NCBI RefSeq assembly: GCF_000373625.1
Contig: NZ_KB891999.1
Coordinates: forward strand, 165,739-229,738
Origin: Streptomyces sp. LaPpAH-108
GTDB lineage: Bacteria > Actinomycetota > Actinomycetes > Streptomycetales > Streptomycetaceae
Length of the DNA: 64,000 nt
Reading direction: 5' to 3'
Position 1 is the first letter of the stretch; each line of letters begins with the position of its first letter. The position numbers and the translations under genes were made by a program. Below, in pieces: positions 33,861 to 40,656 of this stretch. The notes under the pieces were generated by a model that saw nothing but the letters and a program-made list of their open reading frames with translations, was not told the DNA's origin and did not search any database.

Positions 33861-34113
33861 GGCTGCCTTTCGTCAGGGGGGTGCTGACGGTGCGGGAGGG
33901 CATGGGGGTGCGACAGAGCAGGGTGGGGCGCTGTGGGCGCGGCCTGGGGAGTCCGGCGAGCGCCGCCGACAGGTGTTACCGACGGTAGCTCACGGGGTTT
34001 CCGTCGAACAGGGTGTTGCACGGGGGTTCCGGTACGGCGCGCGCGGAGTTCCGTCCGGGGGCCCGCCGGAAATTGCGGTGCCGCGCGGCGCACGGGCGGC
34101 TAGGGTCACGGAC
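33861..34113. promoter_or_regulatory. Divergent region between FAD dehydrogenase and leader ORF
   Basis: About 250 bp without a gene. TACCGACGGTA (33977-33987), an odd palindrome like TetR-type sites, lies 117 bp upstream of the dehydrogenase start. The right part holds the promoter listed at 34070. Confidence 0.4.
34070..34106 (+). promoter_or_regulatory. WblC/WhiB7-type promoter of the leader ORF and glycosyltransferase
   Basis: AAATT (34070-34074) lies three bases before a -35 GTGCCG (34078-34083), with a 17-bp spacer to -10 TAGGGT (34101-34106). An AT tract immediately upstream of a GTG-type -35 is the known WhiB7/WblC arrangement at antibiotic-response genes. The -10 is seven bases from the leader ATG, so the transcript would be nearly leaderless. 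Confidence 0.5.
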
Positions 34114-34137
34114 ATGCATCTTCCGATCTACGGCTGA
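34114..34137 (+). CDS. Seven-codon leader ORF (MHLPIYG)
   Basis: ATG at 34114 directly behind the predicted -10, reading MHLPIYG then TGA. A hairpin CCGGGGC-GAT-GCCCCGG follows within ten bases, and the glycosyltransferase starts 112 bp downstream. Short leader ORFs that sense ribosome stalling are known upstream of macrolide and other ribosome-drug resistance genes. Translation is inferred only from position. Confidence 0.4.
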   Translation: MHLPIYG

Positions 34138-34248
34138 GCACCCCGGGGCGATGCCCCGGCCCTCCTCCGGCAGCCCCGTGCGCCCCCTCGCAGAGGCCCG
34201 CGCACCGGCTCGCCGTGTCCTCATCCCCGTAGAAATGAGTGAGCTTCC

Positions 34249-35442
34249 GTGCATCCCACGCCTTCCGCGTCCCGTCGCCGTGCCCACATCGCGATGGTCG
34301 GCATCCCCGCCGTCAGCCACATCCTGCCGAGCCTGGAGATCGTCCGCGAGCTGGTCGAGCGCGGCCACCGGGTGACCTACGCCAACGACCCCGCCGTGAC
34401 CGACCTGGTCACCTCCACCGGTGCCGAACTGGTGCCCTGCCCCTCGGTGCTGCCGGTCGCCGACCACCAGTGGCCCGAGGACGCCATCGGCGCGATGAGC
34501 CTCTTCCTGGACGACGCGATCCAGGCACTCCCCCGCCTCCGCGCCGTCTACGACGCGGACCCGGCCGACCTCTATCTGTACGACATCGGCGCCTACGCGG
34601 CGCGCGCCCTCGCGGAGTCGCAGGGCAGGCCGCTGGTCCAGCTCTCCCCCACCTATGTCGCCTGGGACGGCTACGAGGAGGAAGTCGGCTCGCAGATCCG
34701 GCAGTTGCCGGGCGCCGACGCCTACCAGGCGCGGTTCGCGCGGTGGCTCGCCGACTGCGGGGCGTCCACGACCGATGTGGACAGCTTCTCCGGCCGCCCC
34801 GAGCGCGCCCTCGCGCTGATCTCCCGGGCGATGCAGCCGCACGCCGAGCGGGTCGACACCGGTGCCGTGACGTTCGTCGGTCCCTGCTTCGACCTGAGCG
34901 CGGACGCGGACCGCTGGACCCGCCCCGCCGACGCCGAGAACGTGCTGCTGGTCTCGCTCGGCTCGGCCTTCACCCGGCAGCCCGAGTTCTACCGTCAATG
35001 CCTCGCCGCCTACGGCGAGTTGCCCGGCTGGCACGTCGTCCTCCAGATCGGCAAGTACACCGACCCGGCCGAGCTCGGCACCATCCCCTCCCACGTCGAG
35101 GTGCACTCCTGGGTGCCGCAGCGGGCGATCCTGGAGCAGGCGGACGCCTTCGTCACCCACGCGGGCATGGGCGGCTGCGGCGAGGGGCTGATGGCGGGCG
35201 TCCCGATGATCGCCGTCCCGCAGGGCGCCGAGCAGTTCATGAACGCCGACCGGCTCGTGGAGCTGGGCGTCGCGCGCCGTATCGACACCGCCGAGGCCAC
35301 CGGCGAGCGGCTGCGGGCGGCCCTGCTCGAACTGGTCACCGATCCGGAAGTCGCCCGTCGTTCAGCGAAGTTGCGGGCCGAGGCGCGGGCGGAGGGCGGC
35401 ACCCGGCGGGCGGCCGACCTCATCGAGGCCATGCTGCCCTGA
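34249..35442 (+). CDS. MGT-family glycosyltransferase (macrolide-type)
   Basis: A 397-aa GT1/GT-B enzyme similar to Streptomyces Mgt/OleD/OleI, which inactivate macrolides by glucosylation from UDP-glucose. The N-terminal domain carries the likely catalytic His24 in AVSHILPSLEIV. The C-terminal donor-binding domain has HSWVPQRAILEQADAFVTHA followed by GMGGCGEGLMAGVPMIAVPQ and GAEQ. The GTG at 34249 is the first in-frame start after a stop at 34240; an ATG at residue 16 is an alternative. The acceptor may differ from macrolides. Confidence 0.85.
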   Translation: MHPTPSASRRRAHIAMVGIPAVSHILPSLEIVRELVERGHRVTYANDPAVTDLVTSTGAELVPCPSVLPVADHQWPEDAIGAMSLFLDDAIQALPRLRAVYDADPADLYLYDIGAYAARALAESQGRPLVQLSPTYVAWDGYEEEVGSQIRQLPGADAYQARFARWLADCGASTTDVDSFSGRPERALALISRAMQPHAERVDTGAVTFVGPCFDLSADADRWTRPADAENVLLVSLGSAFTRQPEFYRQCLAAYGELPGWHVVLQIGKYTDPAELGTIPSHVEVHSWVPQRAILEQADAFVTHAGMGGCGEGLMAGVPMIAVPQGAEQFMNADRLVELGVARRIDTAEATGERLRAALLELVTDPEVARRSAKLRAEARAEGGTRRAADLIEAMLP

Positions 35443-35483
35443 GTCCGTGTTCCTCGCCTCCCGGCCCGTATCCGGCGCTATGC

Positions 35484-35501
35484 TTCTACAAGCTTGTAGA
35501 A
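35484..35501. promoter_or_regulatory. BlaI-type operator before spo0M
   Basis: TTCTACAAGCTTGTAGAA is a perfect 18-bp palindrome, core TCTACA-N4-TGTAGA, overlapping a -10-like TATGCT (35479-35484). The same core occurs at 38925 before tatA, and a BlaI-family gene lies in between. It sits 57 bp before the spo0M start, where binding should repress. Confidence 0.75.
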
Positions 35502-35558
35502 AAAACGGTGGTCACCGCCGTTTCGCGGGTGACTCGCACGTAAAGGAGTGAACGCCGG

Positions 35559-36566
35559 ATGGTGTTCAAGAAGCTGCTCGGTTCGCTCGGTGTGGGAGGG
35601 CCCACCGTCGACACGGTGCTCGACCCCGGCCCCGCGCTGCCCGGCGGCACGCTCTCGGGGCAGGTCCATCTCCGGGGCGGGAAGGCCGACTTCGACATCG
35701 ACCACATCACCCTCGAACTCGTGGCCCGCGTCGAGGCCGAGCACGAGCACGGGGAGAGCGAGGGCGCGGTCGTCTTCGACCGGTTCACGGTGGGCGGCGG
35801 CTTCCGGCTGCGCGAGGGCGAGAGCCGGAGCGTCCCGTTCAGCGTGACCCTGCCCTGGGAGACGCCGGTCACCGAGCTGTACGGCCAGCCGCTCGGCATC
35901 GTGCTCGGCGTGCGCACCGAACTGGCCGTCGCCGGGGCCAAGGACAAGGGCGACCTCGACCCGCTCACGGTGGGTCCGCTGCCCGTCCAGGAAGCGGTGC
36001 TGGAGGCGCTGGGGCAGCTGGGCTTCGGATTCCGGTCGGCCGACCTGGAGTTGGGGCGCATCGCCGGTAGCGGCCAGCAACTCCCCTTCTACCAGGAGAT
36101 CGAGCTGACCCCGGCGCCGCAGTACGCCGACCAGGTGCGGGAGTTCGAGCTGACCTTCCTCGCCGGTCCCGGTGGCGCGGAGGTCGTCCTGGAGGCCGAC
36201 AAGCGTGGCGGCTTCCTCTCCGCCGGGCACGACGCGCTCGCCCGGTTCACCGTCTCCCACGACGACGCGTCCCGGCCGGACTGGAACACGGTGGTCGACG
36301 GCTGGTTCCGCCAGCTCGCCGAGCGGCGCGCCTCGTACGGGGCTCCCGGACCGTACGGCCACGACGCGTCGTACGGGCACGGCCCGTCGTACGGCCACGA
36401 GCACGCGCACGGTCACGACGGCGACCGCCACCGCTCCGGTCCCGGGATGGGTACCGCCATCGCGGCGGGCGCGGCGGGTCTGGCCGTCGGTGTCGTGGGC
36501 GGCATGGTCGCGGCCGAAGTCGTGGACGAGGTGGGCGACTTCTTCGAGGGTGACGAAGAGGACTGA
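35559..36566 (+). CDS. Spo0M-family arrestin-like protein
   Basis: A 335-aa protein. Residues 1-~250 form the SpoOM (sporulation-control) arrestin-like beta-sandwich (FKKLLGSLGVGGPTVDTVLD, then GQVHLRGG...DIDHITLELVARVE). A His/Gly/Tyr-rich linker follows (~265-300), then a C-terminal hydrophobic Gly-rich segment (MGTAIAAGAAGLAVGVVGGM) and an acidic tail. The His-rich linker could bind metal. Spo0M is known to affect sporulation in Bacillus; its role here is inferred. AAAGGAG precedes the ATG. The promoter carries the BlaI-type operator. Confidence 0.9.
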   Translation: MVFKKLLGSLGVGGPTVDTVLDPGPALPGGTLSGQVHLRGGKADFDIDHITLELVARVEAEHEHGESEGAVVFDRFTVGGGFRLREGESRSVPFSVTLPWETPVTELYGQPLGIVLGVRTELAVAGAKDKGDLDPLTVGPLPVQEAVLEALGQLGFGFRSADLELGRIAGSGQQLPFYQEIELTPAPQYADQVREFELTFLAGPGGAEVVLEADKRGGFLSAGHDALARFTVSHDDASRPDWNTVVDGWFRQLAERRASYGAPGPYGHDASYGHGPSYGHEHAHGHDGDRHRSGPGMGTAIAAGAAGLAVGVVGGMVAAEVVDEVGDFFEGDEED

Positions 36567-36642
36567 GCAAGCGTCTTACGACGGGGGACACTTGGGAGCC
36601 GGGCACGGCACGGCTCCTTAACCTTAGAGATCTGGAGTACTC

Positions 36643-37098
36643 ATGGCCCTGTGGGACCGCATCAAGGAATCCGCCGCCACCATGCAGACGCAGCTGGTGG
36701 CGAAGAAGAACGACCTGAAGAGCGGCGCCTTCCGTGACGCCTCGATGGCGATGTGCGCGCTGGTGGCCGCCGCCGACGGCACGGTGGACCCGTCCGAGCG
36801 GCGCCGGGTGGCGCAACTCATCGCCGGGAACGAGGTGTTGCAGAACTTCGACGCGATGGACCTGCAGCGCCGGTTCGAGGCCAACCTCGACAAGCTGACC
36901 GCCGACTTCGACTTCGGCAAGGTCAGCGTGCTCCAGGAGGTCGCCAAGGCGAAGAAGAAGCCCGCCGAGGCGCGTGCCGTCGTCCAGATCGGCATCGTGA
37001 TCGGCGGTGCGGACGGCAACTTCGACAAGGACGAGCAGGCCGTCGTGCGCGAGGCCTGTTACGCGCTCGACCTGCCGCCGCACGAGTTCGACCTCTGA
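36643..37098 (+). CDS. TerB-family protein
   Basis: A 151-aa all-alpha protein with the TerB pattern: DLKSGAFRDASMAMCALVAA, AADGTVDPSERRRV and GGADGNFDKDEQAVVREACY. The two acidic AADGT/GADGN loops are the presumed metal-binding sites. TerB proteins belong to the tellurite-resistance/membrane-stress complex; function as a stress-associated scaffold is likely. It follows spo0M by 76 bp and may be co-transcribed. Confidence 0.9.
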   Translation: MALWDRIKESAATMQTQLVAKKNDLKSGAFRDASMAMCALVAAADGTVDPSERRRVAQLIAGNEVLQNFDAMDLQRRFEANLDKLTADFDFGKVSVLQEVAKAKKKPAEARAVVQIGIVIGGADGNFDKDEQAVVREACYALDLPPHEFDL

Positions 37099-37139
37099 TC
37101 CGACCTCTGACCGGCGCGAGGCGCCACGGGCGGCCACCC

Positions 37140-38132
37140 CTACAGCGGGGTGGCCGCCTTCAGTACGAGGAACAGCGTCACCGCCGAATTGGCCGAGGAC
37201 AGCGCGGAGACGGCCGTCCCGGCCGCGGCCGTCCACACCGCGACGCCGACGGCCGTGAACAGCGACGGCCAGGCGTGCGCGGTGGGCGCCGGGTGCAGCA
37301 GCGCCGCCACCCGGCGCGGGACGGGGCCCGGGGCCGCGAACCCGGCCAGCGCGGCGCCAGGACCGGCGCCCGGACCGACCCCCGGTGCGGCACCCGAGAT
37401 CAGCGCGGCCCTGCCGATGGCCCGTGCCACCGTCCGGCGGCTGCGCACCACTCCGGCCGCCTCCTCGTCCGCCCACCGCTCCACGGTGTAGGACACCGCC
37501 GTGCGCAGCGGGCGCAGGAACGGGTTGGCGCGGGCGGCGAGTTGGACAAGCAGCAGGAACCGGTGGTGACGTGCCGTCAGATGGGCCCGCTCGTGGGCGA
37601 ACAGCGCCCGCCGCTCCCCGGAGGTCAGCCGGGACAGCATCCCGGTCGACACCACCACCCGGCCGCGCCCGCGTCCCTGTCCACGCCCCTGTCCACGACC
37701 CCGTCCGCGCTCCGGCAGGGCGTACGCGTAGGGCGTGGCGTCGGGCAGCACCGCGACCGTCCGCCGGGGCAGCCCCGCAAGGCTCCGCTCGGCCCGTCGC
37801 CGTACCCGGCGATGGCGCCACAGCAGGCGCCCGCAGCCGGAGACCACCGCGAGCAGGGCGGGGATGGCGGCCTGGCCCGCGATCTCGTCGTACGGCACCG
37901 CCTCGCGGACCTCGTCGTCGGACCAGCCGTCCGGCAGCGGGTTGCCCGGAAGTTGAGCGGTGCCGACCACCATGAGCAGGGCGAGGCACACCGTGCTGCA
38001 CAGGCCGAGCACCGCGGCCGTCACGGTCAACAGCCAGCTGGCGGTGCGCGGATGGAGCCGCTGCTCGGCCAGTCGCGCCACCGGCCACGCCGTCAGCGGC
38101 AGCACCAGCGGCAGGAGGACGAACACTCCCAT
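37140..38132 (-). CDS. M56-family membrane metallopeptidase (BlaR1-like)
   Basis: A 330-aa membrane protein with four or so helices and a cytoplasmic zinc-protease domain. The zinc motif HExxH is HERAH at 180-184, with the third ligand in ERWADEEA (~E223/E224). A Gly/Arg/Gln low-complexity loop (GRGRGQGRGQGRGRGR) at ~143-158 precedes it. M56 proteases act with BlaI-type repressors, usually by triggering repressor cleavage. No penicillin-binding sensor domain is present, so the stimulus is different from BlaR1. Six bp after the BlaI stop. Confidence 0.9.
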   Translation of the reverse strand: MGVFVLLPLVLPLTAWPVARLAEQRLHPRTASWLLTVTAAVLGLCSTVCLALLMVVGTAQLPGNPLPDGWSDDEVREAVPYDEIAGQAAIPALLAVVSGCGRLLWRHRRVRRRAERSLAGLPRRTVAVLPDATPYAYALPERGRGRGQGRGQGRGRGRVVVSTGMLSRLTSGERRALFAHERAHLTARHHRFLLLVQLAARANPFLRPLRTAVSYTVERWADEEAAGVVRSRRTVARAIGRAALISGAAPGVGPGAGPGAALAGFAAPGPVPRRVAALLHPAPTAHAWPSLFTAVGVAVWTAAAGTAVSALSSANSAVTLFLVLKAATPL

Positions 38133-38138
38133 GGGGAC

Positions 38139-38525
38139 TCAGTCTTCTCCCTCCGGGCCCAGGCGGCCCAGCAGTTGGCGCAGCACGCGTTCGTCGTCGG
38201 GCTCCAGGGAGGTGACGAAGCGGGACAGTACGGCCTCCCGGTCGCTCTCGCCGTCCAGCACCTTGCGCATCCGGTGCGCGGCGAGGCCCGCCTGGTCCGA
38301 GACCGGCGTCCAGACGAAGGAGCGGCCCCCGCGTTCGCGGGTGACCGCGCCCTTGGCGAGCAGCCGAGTCAGGATGGTGATCACGGTCGTATAGGCGAGG
38401 TCGTCGCCCAGCCGGCCTTGGACCCAGCCCGCCGACGCGGGTGCGCGCGCCTCGCGCAGGGCCGACAGCACCAGCCCCTCCAGCTCGCCCTGTCCCCGCC
38501 GCCGGGGACGCCGTTCGTCGCTCAC
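38139..38525 (-). CDS. BlaI/MecI-family repressor
   Basis: A 128-aa winged-helix repressor starting at GTG 38525 (GGGAG site). It shows the BlaI pattern GQGELEGLVLSALREARAPA, then DDLAYTTVITILTRLLAKGA and VTRERGGRSFVWTPV. The C-terminal dimerisation helices follow. It is expected to bind TCTACA-N4-TGTAGA operators before tatA and spo0M and to be inactivated by the M56 protease gene beside it. Confidence 0.92.
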   Translation of the reverse strand: MSDERRPRRRGQGELEGLVLSALREARAPASAGWVQGRLGDDLAYTTVITILTRLLAKGAVTRERGGRSFVWTPVSDQAGLAAHRMRKVLDGESDREAVLSRFVTSLEPDDERVLRQLLGRLGPEGED

Positions 38526-38655
38526 GTCCGCTCCCTTCCGCCCCTGCCGGGCCGCCGTCCGGCACCGCCGGGCCACCGTCCGGCCGCCGGGCACGACGCA
38601 CTCCGACCCGCGCCGCCGGGCCCCGAGCATGCCAGAGGCCCGGGGCGGCGGGCGG

Positions 38656-38874
38656 TCAGGGCCGTGGCCCGTCGCCGCGCCCGACGATCTTGCCCTCGAC
38701 GGCGTTCCCGTCGAACGGCTCCGGCGCGGCGTCCTGCGTCTTGAGGGCCCGGGCCTCGCTCTTGAAGATCCGGGCCGCCTTCCCTGCGGCACGGGTCAGC
38801 TCCGGCAGCTTCCTGATGCCGAGGACCACGGCGAACACGAGGAGAACCAGGGCCAGTTCACTCAGGCCGAACAT
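38656..38874 (-). CDS. tatA: TatA-type twin-arginine translocase subunit
   Basis: A 72-aa protein with an N-terminal membrane helix (MFGLSELALVLLVFAVVLGI), the hinge RKLPEL and an amphipathic helix, as in TatA/E. The charged tail is short. It is the first gene of a putative tatA-blaI-M56 operon, with the BlaI-type operator 51 bp upstream. It is probably not the housekeeping TatA, which usually sits with tatC; control by BlaI would be unusual. Confidence 0.85.
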   Translation of the reverse strand: MFGLSELALVLLVFAVVLGIRKLPELTRAAGKAARIFKSEARALKTQDAAPEPFDGNAVEGKIVGRGDGPRP

Positions 38875-38924
38875 CGCTTCCACTCCCTTCGGGCGGGTGG
38901 CGGACACCCGGCTCACCCTTCATC

Positions 38925-38940
38925 TCTACATTGCTGTAGA
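38925..38940. promoter_or_regulatory. BlaI-type operator before tatA
   Basis: TCTACATTGCTGTAGA: perfect 6-bp arms around four bases, identical in arms and spacing to the spo0M site. A further GTAGAGC half-site lies ~8 bp away. Located 51 bp upstream of the tatA start, fitting autoregulation of the tatA-blaI-M56 operon. Confidence 0.75.
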
Positions 38941-39041
38941 AGTCTTGCGTAGAGCATGATCGCTCAACAAGGCCGCCCTCCGCTCCGGATCGCCGGAACG
39001 GGGGCGGAGAAGTACCGCGCAGCACGGAGGAACAGAGCAGG

Positions 39042-39950
39042 ATGACCGACGCCACCCCCTCGATCCGGCCGGTCCCCGCCCGGGTGTCCACCGCGTCATG
39101 GTGTCGCGGCGTTACCGAGGCACGCTGGTTCGCGGTCGCCGTGGTCGGGCTGATCCTGACCAACGCGGCGCTGCTCGGCGCGGAGACCTATCCGGGCCTC
39201 GCCGCCGAGTGGCACACCGCGTTACGCCTGGCCGAGCGCGCGTGCGTGGCCGGGTTCACGGTGGAGATCCTGCTGCGCCTGGGTGCCCACGCCGACCGGC
39301 CCCGCGGCTTCTTCCGCGACCCCTGGAACCTCTTCGACCTGGCCGTCGTGCTGAGCGCGTTCCTGCCGGTCGTCCGCGAGAACACCACCGTGCTGCGGCT
39401 GCTGCGCCTGGCCCGCGTGCTGCGCACCGCCCGTTTCCTGCCCCAGCTGCGCATCGTCCTGGTCGCGGTCGCCCGCAGCCTGCCCGGCACGGTGAGCTTC
39501 CTGCTGGTCGGCGCGCTGCTGCTGTACGTCTACGCGATGGTCGGCTGGGTCTTCTTCGCCCGCGCCGACCCCGAGCACTACGGCTCGATCGGCCGCGCCG
39601 TCCTCACCCTGTTCCTCCTGATGACCCTGGACGGCATCGGCGACGCCGTCCACGCGGGCCTGCAGATCTCCCGCTGGAGCCTCCTCTACTACGCCTCCTA
39701 CGTCCTACTCGCCTCGTTCGTCCTGGTCAACGTACTGATCGGCGTCGTCCTGACCTCCCTGGAGGAGGCCCGCGAGATGGAGCGGGGCCGCCCCGAACCA
39801 GAACACACGGCACCTCCCTCCACACCCGCCCCCACCGACCTGCTCACCCACATCGCGACGGCCCGTCAGGCCCTGGACGACCTGGAGGCGACCCTGTCCG
39901 CCACGACGGCACGAACAACCACCGGAGAACCGGAACACCCCCCGAACTGA
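39042..39950 (+). CDS. Voltage-gated-type ion channel (single six-helix subunit)
   Basis: A 302-aa protein with the ion_trans fold. The S4 segment has Arg every third residue (VLRLLRLARVLRTARFLPQL). S5-pore-S6 follows, then a C-terminal coiled coil (LLTHIATARQALDDLEATLS), as in bacterial NavBac tetramers. The pore reads LMTLDGIGDAV, where sodium channels have a TLESW-type filter: Glu is replaced by Asp and the Trp by Ile, and GIGD echoes potassium filters. Ion selectivity therefore cannot be assigned. Confidence 0.85.
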   Translation: MTDATPSIRPVPARVSTASWCRGVTEARWFAVAVVGLILTNAALLGAETYPGLAAEWHTALRLAERACVAGFTVEILLRLGAHADRPRGFFRDPWNLFDLAVVLSAFLPVVRENTTVLRLLRLARVLRTARFLPQLRIVLVAVARSLPGTVSFLLVGALLLYVYAMVGWVFFARADPEHYGSIGRAVLTLFLLMTLDGIGDAVHAGLQISRWSLLYYASYVLLASFVLVNVLIGVVLTSLEEAREMERGRPEPEHTAPPSTPAPTDLLTHIATARQALDDLEATLSATTARTTTGEPEHPPN

Positions 39951-40366
39951 CGCCCCCACCACCCCTCGCCCCCTGCGGGGAGAGTTTCGCGGTCTCCCGG
40001 CTCGACCTCTGTCTGGAGCGGCTGCGCGGCGCGGAGTTCGCGGAGCACGTGTGGACCGACCGGCTCACCGTTCCCGAGGTCGCCGAGCACATCGGTGCGA
40101 GGGTCGGTCTGCGGCTCGGGCCGGGCCGGGGCGGACCGCTGCGGCGGGTCTGGACGGGGGTCAGGCACATCCGGGTTCGAGTGAGATCTCCGAGGCCAGA
40201 GGGGCTGTGGACTGTCGCGGGCGCGGGATGTGTGGTAGTTTTATGGCGTTGCAGTTGTGGTACCCATGAACCTATGTGCGCCTGACGGGAATGTATCCTT
40301 CGGGCGCATTAGTTGTTTTACCGGTCATCTCCGGATGGGGCCTCTGCCTACCAGAAGGAGAAAATC
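39951..40366. other. 416-bp region: gene remnant and cspA leader
   Basis: Plus-strand 39980-40180 reads SRLDLCLERLRGAEFAEHVW and TDRLTVPEVAEHIGARVGLR without a start, then degenerates; it looks like a 5'-truncated conserved gene I cannot name. The last ~140 bp is the AT-richer leader of cspA (ATTAGTTGTTTTACC at 40309-40323), probably a cold-responsive 5' UTR. Confidence 0.45.
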
Positions 40367-40570
40367 ATGGCTCAGGGAACCGTGAAGTGGTTCAACTCTG
40401 AGAAGGGCTTCGGCTTCATCGAGCAGGACGGTGGCGGCCCCGACGTCTTCGCCCACTACTCGAACATCGCGGCGCAGGGCTTCCGTGAGCTGCAGGAGGG
40501 CCAGCGCGTGTCCTTCGACGTCACGCAGGGCCAGAAGGGCCCGCAGGCGGAGAACATCGTCCCCGCCTGA
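40367..40570 (+). CDS. CspA-family cold-shock protein
   Basis: A 67-aa single cold-shock domain with both RNA-binding motifs: KWFNSEKGFGFIEQDGG (RNP1) and DVFAHYSNI (RNP2), ending NIVPA. The ATG at 40367 has a strong AAGGAG site. A long AT-rich leader and an intrinsic terminator frame it. It acts as an RNA chaperone in the cytoplasm. The DEAD-box helicase gene follows, forming a common cold-adaptation pair. Confidence 0.97.
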   Translation: MAQGTVKWFNSEKGFGFIEQDGGGPDVFAHYSNIAAQGFRELQEGQRVSFDVTQGQKGPQAENIVPA

Positions 40571-40592
40571 TCGCCGGACGCGTCATCGCTCG

Positions 40593-40625
40593 CCGGGGTT
40601 CGCACCATCGCGGTGCGAACCCCGG
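40593..40625 (+). terminator. Intrinsic terminator after cspA
   Basis: Perfect 14-bp stem (CCGGGGTTCGCACC) with loop ATCGC followed by TTTGCTGTT, between cspA and the helicase gene. Partial readthrough would couple helicase expression to cspA. Confidence 0.92.
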
Positions 40626-40656
40626 TTTGCTGTTCCCAGGAAGGCACACACACCGC

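Noticed and set aside
38656..38874. Housekeeping Tat translocase locus
   Set aside because: No tatC or tatB nearby and the gene sits in a BlaI-controlled operon; kept as an accessory TatA.
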